NCBI GenBank assembly: GCA_963802375.1
Contig: CAWDIJ010000016.1
Location: forward strand, 1 to 27,853
DNA: 27,853 nt
DNA from: JACDAN01 sp963802375
GTDB lineage: Bacteria > Actinomycetota > Thermoleophilia > Gaiellales > Gaiellaceae
Reading direction: 5' to 3'
The position numbers and the translations under genes were made by a program. Below, piece after piece: positions 1-7,532 of the stretch (within the stretch, counting starts at the first letter, position 1; each line of letters begins with the position of its first letter). The notes under the pieces were generated by a model. That model was not told the DNA's origin and searched no databases. It saw nothing but the letters and a program-made list of their open reading frames with translations.

Positions 1-277
1 GCGCGGCATCGTCCCCCTGCGCTTGGAGCTCCCTCGCCCGGGCAGACGACTCGGCGAACGCGCTCTGGAGCGTCTGCAGGGCGAGCGACGGCATGAGGTA
101 GAGGGGCGAGATCGACGTCAAAGCTGTCCCAGACGGCGACGAGCCACGCTCCGATGTCCCAGCCCGTCGCGACGGTCGCGACCACGACGGCCGCGACGGC
201 CCCAGCCGCTCTGCGAGCCACTCGCGGACCTCGCCCTCCCGCGGGGTAACGAACGCTCGAGGGATGACGGGCTGCAT
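1..277 (-). pseudogene. 5' part of an unrecognised gene running off the window edge, with apparent compensating frameshifts
   Basis: The ATG at 277-275 follows a strong Shine-Dalgarno sequence (ggaggaggacgag) and the frame stays open to the window edge (about 92 codons). The first ~28 residues (MQPVIPRAFVTPRE...) and the last ~40 (TSISPLYLMPSL...) read like normal protein. The middle of this frame is Ser/Arg-rich and improbable. Between about 200 and 120 another minus frame instead gives a convincing membrane segment (AAVVVATVATGWDI...VWDSF). Two compensating indels, near 205 and 122, would join all three pieces into one protein with an N-terminal membrane helix. I do not recognise the family with confidence; a flippase-like or other polytopic membrane protein is possible. 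The rest of the gene lies outside the window, and sequencing error cannot be separated from real decay. Confidence 0.35.
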
Positions 278-298
278 CTCGTCCTCCTCCGACGGGGC

Positions 299-320
299 GG
301 CCGGCGCCTCAGCGCCGGCC
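299..320. repeat. Perfect 9-bp-stem hairpin (terminator-like, no T tract)
   Basis: The arms ggccggcgc (299-307) and gcgccggcc (312-320) pair perfectly around a 4-nt loop. It lies on the minus strand between the small ORF ending at 309 and the gene starting at 277. It could attenuate transcription between them, but no T run follows on either strand. Confidence 0.5.
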
Positions 321-434
321 GCTCGGGAACCAACTCCTGCCGTGGCGGCGCGGCTTTCGCGGCCGCCGCTTGCGGACGACCTCGGGCCGCCACGAGAGGA
401 GACCTTTGCCGACGCCGGCGTACACCATGAGCAT
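309..434 (-). CDS. Possible small basic protein, 41 aa (hypothetical)
   Basis: The ATG at 434 (or the in-frame ATG at 428) opens a 41-codon frame beginning MLMVYAGVGKGLLSW, a short hydrophobic stretch, and ending in an Arg/Lys-rich tail. The stop lies in the loop of the hairpin at 299-320. No Shine-Dalgarno sequence is visible. Upstream of the ATG the same frame reads ARFAALCAAMLMVYAG, which continues the hydrophobic stretch, so the true start may be earlier and lost through an indel after 480. It lies between two same-strand genes (the HdeD-like gene upstream, the edge gene downstream). I do not recognise a family. Position and the hydrophobic-then-basic layout suggest a small membrane-associated peptide, with low certainty. 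Confidence 0.25.
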   Translation of the reverse strand: MLMVYAGVGKGLLSWRPEVVRKRRPRKPRRHGRSWFPSGRR

Positions 435-506
435 GGCCGCGCAGAGGGCGGCGAAGCGCGCTCACGAGCGGGGGGTCGAGCGTCTGCATCAGCTCACTCC
501 TGCTCC

Positions 507-1144
507 TCACCCGTGGGCGACGGGCTTCGCGCCGAGGGGTGACCGGAAGCGCTCCTTTATCTCACCGGCCACTCGCCGCAGCTCGACTGCCAGCGCGATG
601 TCGAACGTGCCGCGGACGAGCGCGAACGCCGCGACGAGCGCCAGCAGCGCGATCGCCCCGTCGCCCGGCTCGACGAACATCACGACGCCGAACGCGGTGA
701 GCACGATGCCGCCCACTGCGACCAGGACGGTCCGCGTGCCGCTGAGCGGCAGCACGAACGCCGCGATGAGCTCGATCACGCCCGCGCCGATCGCCCAGAG
801 CGCGATCGCATAGAGGAGCGCCTTCGCCGAGAGGTCGGGCCAAAGCAGCACGGCGCGCCGACGACGAGCCCGAGGATCGCGTTCACGGCCAGCCAGACGC
901 GCTGCCGCGTCGCGGCGCCGGGCAGGGTGAACGCGGCCACGCCGGACGTGAACCCGCTCGCGAGCGCGAACGCGCCCACAGCCGCGACCATCGCCGTGAG
1001 TCCGATGTCCGGCCACACGAGCAGGACGAACGCGAACGCGATCGCGATCGCGCCACGGAGGGCCAGCAACTTCCAGGTGCGGGCGAAGATCCGCTCGCCC
1101 TCCTGGAGCGCCGAACCGGGGTCGTGTGTCGATTCCGTCTTCAT
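507..1144 (-). pseudogene. HdeD/DUF308-family membrane protein, interrupted by one frameshift
   Basis: Two overlapping minus frames together give one HdeD/DUF308-type protein of about 210 aa, the usual family size. The first frame starts at the ATG at 1144. It has a soluble start with ERIFARTWKLLALRG, then hydrophobic helices (IAIAFAFVLLVWPDIG, MVAAVGAFALASGF) up to ILGLVVGA near 860. The second frame takes over at AVLLWPDLSAKALL and continues with four more helices (IELIAAFVLPLSG, VLVAVGGIVLTAFGVVMF, IALLALVAAFALVRG) to the stop at 507-509. Each half carries an 'LLWPD' element, the internal repeat of the family. One base is missing or extra near 850. The start overlaps the stop of the upstream gene in an ATGA, so the two are translationally coupled. 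E. coli HdeD is an acid-resistance membrane protein; the role here is unknown. Confidence 0.8.
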
Positions 1145-1680
1145 GTTTGTCCTCCTTTGTCTCGCCGGGCCGCGTCGGCCTCGTTCTTCAGGTCGTCGAG
1201 CTCGGCCAGCACGCGCGTCTTCGCGCCCCGCCAGCCGCCGGCGGCCGCCGCGCCGACGTGGGTCAGGCTTTTTCCGATCGAAACGCGGCGCTGCCGGAGG
1301 TCGGCGATCTCGACCTCGGCCCGCTCGCGCGCGGCCCCGGTCTTGGCCGCGGCCTTCGCCTGCATCCGGTCCAGGTACGCGTCCCAGCGGCGCAGTTCGG
1401 CATCGAGCGCGTCCGTGAACTGGTCCTGCGTCGCGGCGAACTCCGCCGCCACTCGGTGCTCGGCCAGCGCGAGCTCGTTGTCGAGCTGCTCGAGCGTCTC
1501 GTCGATAGCGGCCTCGCGCTCGTGGGCCGACGCCCGCGCGGACTCCTCTTCGCCCCGCAGCGGCTCGATGTAGCGCTGCATCCGCGATTTCGCGTCCGCC
1601 GAGCCGAGCTGCGCCTTCACCTCGAGGCGGTCGATGCGGCGGCGCACTTCGCCGAGCTGTTCGTTGGTGGTTGTCGCCAT
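1141..1680 (-). CDS. Hypothetical alpha-helical/coiled-coil protein, 179 aa
   Basis: ATG at 1680, preceded by gagaggag. The protein is charged and Ala/Glu/Arg-rich with no membrane segment. It looks helical throughout, with heptad-like patterns such as LGEVRRRIDRLEVKAQL near the start and AKTGAARERAEVEIADLRQRR near residue 120. The C-terminal third contains THVGAAAAGGWRGAKTRVLAELDDLKNE. I recognise no catalytic motif and no named family. Its TGA overlaps the ATG of the HdeD-like gene (ATGA at 1144-1141), so the two are almost certainly co-transcribed and translationally coupled. A cytoplasmic or membrane-peripheral stress-related partner of the HdeD protein is a guess from this arrangement. 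Confidence 0.75.
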   Translation of the reverse strand: MATTTNEQLGEVRRRIDRLEVKAQLGSADAKSRMQRYIEPLRGEEESARASAHEREAAIDETLEQLDNELALAEHRVAAEFAATQDQFTDALDAELRRWDAYLDRMQAKAAAKTGAARERAEVEIADLRQRRVSIGKSLTHVGAAAAGGWRGAKTRVLAELDDLKNEADAARRDKGGQT

Positions 1681-1796
1681 GGGGCTCCTCTCTCGTGCTT
1701 ACCGATGCGTGGTAAGCGTGTGCCTCGCCGCTGCCAGACCGCTGCCGTCGCCTGAGCCGCCGCTGCCACTCGGCGTACGCGGCGCTACGGCCGGTT

Positions 1797-4697
1797 TCAA
1801 ACGGGCGCGACTGCGGCAGCCGTCACGGGACGGGCGTCGCCGAGGTCGGCCAGTCCGGCCGACGCGGCCGCGGCGGGGTCTTCGGCCAGCGCGAGGAAGA
1901 GGCTTTCCCGCGGCCCGTGCGGGCGCGGCCGCTTCGACCACTCGAGGACGTTCTCGTACAGCCTCGCGGCGGTGTCGGTATCGCCGGCCGCGGCGAGGAT
2001 GCGGCCGAGCTCGACGCGCGCATGGGCGGCGGCCCAGTCCGCACGCGCTCCCTCGGCGGTTGCGAGGGCGCGCCGCTGCAGCTCTTCGGCGTGGCGCAGG
2101 TCGTTGCGCGCAAGGGCGCATGAAGCGAGCCCGGACAGGGCGAACGCGACGTGGTCCGCGAAGCCTGCGTCGCCCGCGAGATCGAGTGCGCGAAGGTACG
2201 CGTCCGTGGCGGCGTCGCCGTCGCTCCGCCGCTCGGCGACCCACGCATCGAGCAGCATCGCCGGGACGCGGAATGCGTCGAACCCGATCGCATCGGCGTG
2301 GCGGTGCGCGTCCGCCGCCATGGCCGCGACCGTGGAGGCGTCTCCGACGGCTGCCGCGATGTGCGCACGGAGGAGGCTGGCGACTGCGGACGACCAGTGA
2401 TCTCGGCCTCCTTCGAGCGTCGCACGCGCCTGCTCCGCCAGCGTGGCGCCGCGCTCGACGTCGCCGGCAGCGGCGACGGCAAGTGCGAGCGTTGCCTGCG
2501 CGAAACCGACTTGCGGCGCGTCCGTGCCGGTCGCTTCGAGCGCGAGCGCACGCTCGCCGATCTCGATTGCGGCGTCGAGGTCGAGCTCTTCGGTCGCGAG
2601 GAAGCAGAGACAGCCAAGCGCGTCGAGCCGCCGATCGAACGGAACGTCGTCCGGAGCGTCGGCGAGCGCGAGCTCGACGAATCGCCGCCCTTCGGTCACG
2701 CGCTCCGCGAGCGTGAAGTACCAGGCGAGCGAAGCCAAGCGCGCAGCGATGCCCGTGTCGCGTGCTTCGCGAGCGTGCGTGAGCGCGGCCCAGAGGTTGT
2801 CGTGCTCGAGGTCGAGCCGGCGGACCCAGGCCTGCCAGTCGCGTCCGCGAAGCTCCCCCCATGCTGCGTCGGCTAGCGTCGCGAAGTACTCGGCGTGCGC
2901 CCGCCGGGCGGCGGCGAGACGACCGCTCTCGGCAAGACGCTCGAGCGCGTAATCCCGCACCGTGTCGAGCAGGTCGTAGCGCGCACCTTCAGCGGGGAAC
3001 GACACGGAGAGGATCGACTTGTCGACCAGCACGCCGAGCAGGTACGTCACGGTCGCTTCGTCGAGCCCTTCGCTCGCACCGACGGCGTGGAGCGACGGCA
3101 ACGACGCGCCGCCGCGGTGCACCGCGACCTGGTGGAGCAGCGCCTTCTCGTCCGCGTGCAAGAGGCCGTAGCTCCACTCCACGAGCGCCCCGAGCGCGGC
3201 GCGGCCCGCGTCCGACGCCGGCCGGTCGCGAAGCAGCCCGAGGCGGCGCTCGACGACCAGCAGGAGCTCCGCGAGCCCGAGAGCGTTGAGCCGCGCAGCG
3301 GCGAGCTCGATCGCGAGCGGCAGTCCGTCCACGTGACGGGTGATCTCGCCGACGATCTCGGCTGCGTCGGGGGTCAGCTCGAACCGCGGCCGCGCAGCGC
3401 GGGCGCGATCGAGGAAGAGTTGAGCCGCCGGTGAGGTAATGCCGTCGGTCGACTCCGGATCGGGCAGCGCGAGCGGGTCGACCGTGACGCGAACCTCGCC
3501 CGGAAGGTGGAGCACCTCACGGCTCGTCGCGAGTACCCGCACTCCCGGACACTCGGCGAGCACGGCCGCTGCGACTCGCGCCGCCTCCTGGACGACTGGT
3601 TCGCACGCGTCGAGGAGGAGGATCGAGTCGTCGTCGCGGAGGCGCGCGACCGTGCGAGCAAGCGGGTCGGCGCCGCGAGCGTCGACGGCTGCGGCGACGA
3701 GGCGGACGACGTCGTCGGGGCTGCCTGCGCGCGCGAGGTCGACGAGCCACGCGCCGGCGCGGGGTTCGCCTTCGAGCGCGCGGGCGACCTCGAGCGCGAG
3801 CCGGCTTTTTCCGACCCCGGGCGGCCCCGTCAGCGTGACGAGCCGGTGCTCGCGCAGCAGCTCGACCACCTGGGCGAGCTCCTGCTCGCGACCGACGAAC
3901 GACGTCGACGGGGCGGGCAGGTTGCCGCGGCGCCTCGGCGCGACGGGGGCGGGGGCGATCGCGGGGTCGTGCGTGAGGATCGCCTCCTGGAGCCGGCGCA
4001 GCTCGGGGCCTGGCTCGAGCGCCATCTGCTCGGAGAGCACGCGCCGGGCCTCGCCATAAGCCTCGAGCGCGTCGGGCTGGCGGCCGCAGCGATAGAGCGC
4101 GAGCATCAGCTGCCCCCACAGCCGCTCCCGGAACGGGTTCTCCTCGAGCGCCGCTCGAAGCGCGGCGACGATCTCGCGATGATCTCCGAGCGCGAGCGCC
4201 GCCTCGAACTGCTCTTCGAGCGCGTCGACTCGAAGCGACTCGAGCCGCCGCGCCTCGGCGCTGAACCAGGCCGTGGCCGTGAGCCCGTGCAACGCCGGAC
4301 CGCGCCAGAGCTCCAGCGCGAGGGCAACGGCCTCGGCCGCCGCAGCGGCATCGCCCGCCCGCAGTGCACCACGCGCCTCTGCGAGCAACTCCTCGAATCG
4401 CAGCGCGTCGACGGTCACATCGGCCAGCGCGTATCCATCGGGCGAGGCGACGATCGTCTCCTGGCCGAGTGCAGCGCGAAGACGGGCGACGTGGTGCTGG
4501 ACGGCGTTGCGCGGCGCGGAAGGCAAGTCGTCTCCCCACAAAGCGTCGATCAGCGAGTCGACGCCGACGACGCGACCGCGGCGAAGCGCGAGCAGCGCGA
4601 GAAGACCTTGGCGCTTGCTGCCGCTCACGTTCGCCGGCCGTCCGCCGGCGAGGACCTCGAACGGGCCGAGAAGCCGGATTTCCAGCGGGTCGATCAT
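1797..4697 (-). CDS. AfsR-like transcriptional regulator: wHTH, BTAD, NB-ARC ATPase and TPR-type C-terminus
   Basis: A 966-aa SARP-type regulator. Residues 1-95 form an OmpR-like winged helix (EIRLLGPFEV..., LIDALWGDDLP). Residues 98-245 form the bacterial transcriptional activation domain (FEELLAEARGAL, NPFRERLWGQLMLALYRCGRQ). Then comes an NB-ARC/STAND ATPase: SFVGREQEL near 267, Walker A GPPGVGKSRL at 291-300, Walker B LLLDACE near 360-366, the TSRE sensor at 391-394 and GLPLAIELAAARL at 458-470. The C-terminal ~400 residues are Ala/Leu-rich helical repeats of TPR type. In this family ATP binding and the repeats switch DNA binding or activation, often for secondary-metabolite or stress genes; the target here is not evident. 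I chose ATG 4697 because the family normally starts a few residues before LLG; a GTG at 4718 would add seven residues. It is on the same strand as the FtsH remnant upstream. Confidence 0.92.
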   Translation of the reverse strand: MIDPLEIRLLGPFEVLAGGRPANVSGSKRQGLLALLALRRGRVVGVDSLIDALWGDDLPSAPRNAVQHHVARLRAALGQETIVASPDGYALADVTVDALRFEELLAEARGALRAGDAAAAAEAVALALELWRGPALHGLTATAWFSAEARRLESLRVDALEEQFEAALALGDHREIVAALRAALEENPFRERLWGQLMLALYRCGRQPDALEAYGEARRVLSEQMALEPGPELRRLQEAILTHDPAIAPAPVAPRRRGNLPAPSTSFVGREQELAQVVELLREHRLVTLTGPPGVGKSRLALEVARALEGEPRAGAWLVDLARAGSPDDVVRLVAAAVDARGADPLARTVARLRDDDSILLLDACEPVVQEAARVAAAVLAECPGVRVLATSREVLHLPGEVRVTVDPLALPDPESTDGITSPAAQLFLDRARAARPRFELTPDAAEIVGEITRHVDGLPLAIELAAARLNALGLAELLLVVERRLGLLRDRPASDAGRAALGALVEWSYGLLHADEKALLHQVAVHRGGASLPSLHAVGASEGLDEATVTYLLGVLVDKSILSVSFPAEGARYDLLDTVRDYALERLAESGRLAAARRAHAEYFATLADAAWGELRGRDWQAWVRRLDLEHDNLWAALTHAREARDTGIAARLASLAWYFTLAERVTEGRRFVELALADAPDDVPFDRRLDALGCLCFLATEELDLDAAIEIGERALALEATGTDAPQVGFAQATLALAVAAAGDVERGATLAEQARATLEGGRDHWSSAVASLLRAHIAAAVGDASTVAAMAADAHRHADAIGFDAFRVPAMLLDAWVAERRSDGDAATDAYLRALDLAGDAGFADHVAFALSGLASCALARNDLRHAEELQRRALATAEGARADWAAAHARVELGRILAAAGDTDTAARLYENVLEWSKRPRPHGPRESLFLALAEDPAAAASAGLADLGDARPVTAAAVAPV

Positions 4698-4765
4698 GCG
4701 GGGGTGGCCTGCACGCACCAGTCTCGCACGGTCCTGCGCGCGCGTGTAGGGCCGAAACGCGAGCC

Positions 4766-4975
4766 TTACGTGGCGACGGGCGCCGCAGCCTCGACGGGCG
4801 CGGCCTCGTCCTCGGGCGGCGGAGCGAGTCCGGCGAGGACGTATGCCTGCGGCTGATCGAGCGTCTCGACGCGGAGCAGCGCCTCGGCGATCGCATCCAG
4901 GCGGCTGCGGTTCTCGGTGACGAGGGGAATTGCCTCGTCGTGTTTGCTACCTCGACCACGCGCTTGATCTCGTCA
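4766..4975 (-). pseudogene. Remnant of the C-terminal end of an FtsH-type AAA+ protease
   Basis: The minus frame ending at TAA 4766-4768 reads HDEAIPLVTENRSRLDAIA, EALLRVETLDQ and AYVLAGL, then an acidic/Pro tail. This matches the extreme C-terminus of FtsH, where a 'LLTEHR..LD.IAEALLE.ETL' helix pair precedes a disordered tail. Just upstream, in a different minus frame, DEIKRVVEVA matches the helix that precedes this region in FtsH ('EI.RIVEEA'). One frameshift near 4940-4945 therefore separates the two pieces. Nothing resembling the M41 protease core, HEXXH or the AAA module lies upstream, so only about 65 codons of a ~600-codon gene survive. No start codon or ribosome binding site is apparent. 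Confidence 0.6.
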
Positions 4976-5088
4976 CTGCCGCTGCGGCTCGCAGGGGCCC
5001 GCGTCACGGTGGCGAGGTTCAGCGCCGAGGCAGCAACGAGCGGGCGCGCGGCAGCGCTCTGGCAGCGTCTTCGCGGATCGTCGGCTCC

Positions 5089-5245
5089 ATGCTGCCGCTC
5101 TCCGACGGTCTCCCCGCACGCCGCTTCCTGGTCGTGACCATTGCCCTTATCGCGGTGAACCTCCCGTCTGGATCCGCTACGAGCTGCCGGACCCACCCTC
5201 AGTCCACCACGCGACCATCGACGCTCGCGCCGCTCTGAGGCTGCC
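5089..5245 (+). pseudogene. Remnant of the N-terminus of a rhomboid-family intramembrane protease
   Basis: ATG 5089 starts MLPLSDGLPARRFLVVTIAL, then IAVNLP, the typical start of bacterial rhomboids (a short 'PL.D..P.R.FP.VT..LI..N' leader into the first membrane helix). After NLP the frame breaks. The continuation VWIRYELPDPPSVHHATIDA lies in another plus frame, so one indel sits near 5163-5166. The original frame stops at 5236-5238, and the corrected frame runs into the start of the ZIP gene at 5246. No Ser/His catalytic core follows; the ZIP gene takes its place. Only about 50 residues remain of a protein normally above 200 residues. Protein output is unlikely. Confidence 0.6.
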
Positions 5246-5938
5246 ATGCGCGAAGTCGCACTCTACGTCGCTGCAACCGCGGGAGCGCTCCTCTTGGGCG
5301 CTGCGCTCGGCTGCTTCGGGACGCCTCCGAGGCAGCTGACGGCTGGAATGCTCGCGTTCGCGTCGGGCGCGTTGATCGTTGCAGTCGCGTTCGAGCTGTT
5401 CGAGCCGGCGCACCGACAGGCCGGGCTTGGACGCGCGTCCGCTGCTCTCCTGGTCGGCGCCGCCACATTCGTTGCGGTGGATCTCCTGCTCCAGCGGTCC
5501 ACGGGCGCGACCGCCGTCGGTTTCTCCCTCGTCGCGGCGGTCACGCTCGACGGCGTCCCGGAGAACCTCGCTCTGGGTGTCGGGCTCGCCGAGGGCGGCT
5601 CGTACGCGCTCCTCGCCTCAATCGTCGCCTCGAACTTCCCTGAGGCATTCGGCGGTGCGGCCAAGCTGCGCCAGGGCGGACTCTCCTCCGCCCGCGTCCT
5701 TACCGTCTGGGGGCTGACGGCGGCGCTGCTCGCCGTCGCCCTAGTCGTGGGCAGGGTCGCCGCGGGTGTCGCGTCCGAGCAGTCGCTCGGCATGCTGTCC
5801 GCGTTCGCAGCGGGCGCGGTACTCGCTTCGCTCGCCGACTCGGTGATGCCCGAGGCGTATGCCGAGGGCGGGCCGCTCGTCGCCTTCGCCACGAGCGGCG
5901 GCTTCCTCGTCGCCTACGCGCTCACGACGCTCGACTGA
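5246..5938 (+). CDS. ZIP-family metal transporter, 230 aa
   Basis: An integral membrane protein with about eight hydrophobic helices, the usual topology and length of short bacterial ZIP proteins (ZupT/GufA type), which import divalent metals such as Zn, Fe or Mn. The binding region is recognisable. TLDGVPENLALGVG at about 100-113 corresponds to the ZIP 'H-N-x-PEG' helix, and ASNFPEAFGG at 128-137 to the second metal-binding helix. The usual His of the first motif is Asp here (LDGVPEN), and the Gly of PEG is Asn. FELFEPAH at 49-56 offers further acidic/His ligands. A changed metal preference or an efflux role is possible. The gene begins directly behind the rhomboid remnant, and the AI-2E transporter gene starts seven bases after its stop, so the two are probably co-transcribed. 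Start context: ATG after ctgaggctgcc, with only a weak ribosome binding site. Confidence 0.85.
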   Translation: MREVALYVAATAGALLLGAALGCFGTPPRQLTAGMLAFASGALIVAVAFELFEPAHRQAGLGRASAALLVGAATFVAVDLLLQRSTGATAVGFSLVAAVTLDGVPENLALGVGLAEGGSYALLASIVASNFPEAFGGAAKLRQGGLSSARVLTVWGLTAALLAVALVVGRVAAGVASEQSLGMLSAFAAGAVLASLADSVMPEAYAEGGPLVAFATSGGFLVAYALTTLD

Positions 5939-5945
5939 TTGTGCG

Positions 5946-6986
5946 ATGAAGCTGCCAGCCGCAACGCAGAACCTCGACCGAGCCGCCGGATGGGCGTGGA
6001 GGCTGCTCGTCTGCACGGCGGCACTGACGCTCGTTCTCGCGCTGCTCTGGTACCTCCGCGTGATCGTCCTGCCGATTGCGGTCGCGCTCACGATCGCGCC
6101 GGCGCTGTCGCCCGTCGCCGCGTGGTTTCGCCGCCGTCGGCACCTCGAGCGGCCGGCTGCCGCGCTCGCCCTGCTGACCGGGCTCGTCGTGGTGATCGGG
6201 GTGATCGCTCTCGCGACGGTCTCCGTGGTCGCGCAGTTCGACGAGCTCCGGTCGACCGTCTCGCGGGCGATCGACGACATCGCCGGCCAATTACAGGGCG
6301 AGCCGATCGGGCTGTCTGGAGCGCGAACCGACGAGCTCGAGTCGTCACTCCGGGATGCGTGGCGCGAAGCCTCAGGCTACGCCGCCGCGGGCGTGCAGAC
6401 GGGTGCTGGGATTGTCGCGGGCCTCGTTCTAGCGGTCGCGATGCTCTACTTCGTCCTGCGCGACGGCGCGGCTCTATGGTCCGCGATCCTGCGCAGCGTC
6501 GGTCCCGAGGTGCGCCCCGCGATCGATCGCGCGGGCCGGCGCGCGTGGGACGTGCTCGGCGGTTTCGTGCGCGGAACGGCGATGGTCGCGACTATCGACG
6601 CGGTGCTGATCGGCCTTGGGCTCTGGCTCCTCGACGTGCCGCTCGCCTTTGCGCTGGCCGTGCTCGTGTTCATGGGCTCCTTCGTTCCGTACGTCGGCGC
6701 GTTCGTCTCCGGCCTCGTCGCGGTGCTCGTCGCCTTGGCGGACGGAGGCTGGCAGCTCGCGCTCGCGGTCCTCGGACTCGTCATCGGCGTTCAGTTCATC
6801 GAGGGCACGTTCCTCCAGCCGGTCATTCAGAGCCGAAGGGTCGATCTTCACCCCGCGGTGATCCTCCTCGCCGTCGCCGCCGGTGGCTCGCTCTTCGGGA
6901 TCGCGGGCGCGTATCTGGCTGTTCCCGTGACCGCAGTCGTGGGCGCCGTCTTCGCCTCGCTGGCCGCCGAAGAGTCGGGCCCGTAG
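5946..6986 (+). CDS. AI-2E family (PerM/YhhQ-like) transporter, 346 aa
   Basis: A polytopic membrane protein with the AI-2E/PerM layout. Two helices come first (LLVCTAALTLVLALLWYL, then VIVLPIAVALTIAPALSPVAAW) and a third is near LALLTGLVVVIGVIAL. A periplasmic helical stretch of about 100 residues follows (QFDELRSTVSRAIDDI). The C-terminal helix bundle contains FVRGTAMVATIDAVLIGLGL, FVPYVGAFVSGLVAVLVAL and the family hallmark 'IEGTFLQPVIQSR..DLHPAVILL'. Members are proposed exporters of autoinducer-2 or act as Na+/H+ antiporters, so the substrate is uncertain. I chose ATG 5946 because it begins directly before the first amphipathic stretch. The frame stays open further upstream inside the ZIP gene, but that extension is not plausible. 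Confidence 0.88.
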   Translation: MKLPAATQNLDRAAGWAWRLLVCTAALTLVLALLWYLRVIVLPIAVALTIAPALSPVAAWFRRRRHLERPAAALALLTGLVVVIGVIALATVSVVAQFDELRSTVSRAIDDIAGQLQGEPIGLSGARTDELESSLRDAWREASGYAAAGVQTGAGIVAGLVLAVAMLYFVLRDGAALWSAILRSVGPEVRPAIDRAGRRAWDVLGGFVRGTAMVATIDAVLIGLGLWLLDVPLAFALAVLVFMGSFVPYVGAFVSGLVAVLVALADGGWQLALAVLGLVIGVQFIEGTFLQPVIQSRRVDLHPAVILLAVAAGGSLFGIAGAYLAVPVTAVVGAVFASLAAEESGP

Positions 6987-7026
6987 GGACGAGGCAGCGG
7001 CGGACTCCCAGAGCAAAGGAGACGAG

Positions 7027-7416
7027 ATGACCAGCACGATCACTGAGACGCAGACGACTCTCGAGCGGTCGACGGCCGATCCAAGCCGAACGACGGTCGA
7101 GTTCGAGGTCAAGCATCTGTGGGGCCTTCACACCGTTCGCGGTCGCTTCCGCCGCTTTGACGGCGTGTACATCGTCGGCCTGTCCGGCTCGGAGATCGAG
7201 CTGACGATCGACGCCGCGAGCGCCGACACCGGCAACGCCGCACGCGACGAACACCTCCGGTCAGCCGACTTCTTCGACGTCGCCGAGCATCCGCAGGTGC
7301 GGTTCGCGTCGAAGCACATCACCGGACTCGGAAACGGAGACGTGTACGTAAGCGGCGAGCTGGAGGTTGTCGGCACGACCATTCCTCTCGCGTTCGACGC
7401 GTCGGCTTCGGCATGA
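7027..7416 (+). pseudogene. YceI-family lipid-binding-fold protein with a broken C-terminus
   Basis: ATG 7027 follows aaaggagacgag, a strong ribosome binding site. The 129 residues cover most of a YceI domain: DPSRTTVEFEVKHLWGLHTVRG, the IDAASADTGNAARDEHLRSADFFDVAEHP core and the VSGELEVVGTTIPLAFDA strand. YceI proteins form a lipocalin-like beta-barrel that binds polyisoprenoid or amphiphilic molecules. The frame stops at 7414-7416. The expected C-terminus reappears in another plus frame immediately afterwards: GMSQGPFRNVRPPTKLHVTTRLVRTA at about 7406-7486, which stays open to 7574. The strands normally joining the two pieces (about 15-20 residues) are missing, so this is a deletion plus frameshift, not a single-base indel. 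No signal peptide, so a cytoplasmic form. Confidence 0.8.
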
Positions 7417-7532
7417 GCCAGGGCCCGTTTCGTAACGTCCGGCCGCCGACGAAGCTGCACGTGACGACGCGCCTCGTCCGAACTGCCCGGATAAGCATCG
7501 AACGCGACGAGGCCGATGCCGCGACCGGCGTG

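Noticed and set aside
3517..5247. 576-codon minus frame and other long Arg/Pro/Ala-rich frames (1699-2862, 23850-25946, 11167-11448 extension)
   Set aside because: Composition of GC-rich shadow frames; they overlap genes with clear domains in other frames. Only the FtsH-like and rhomboid-like pieces were kept.
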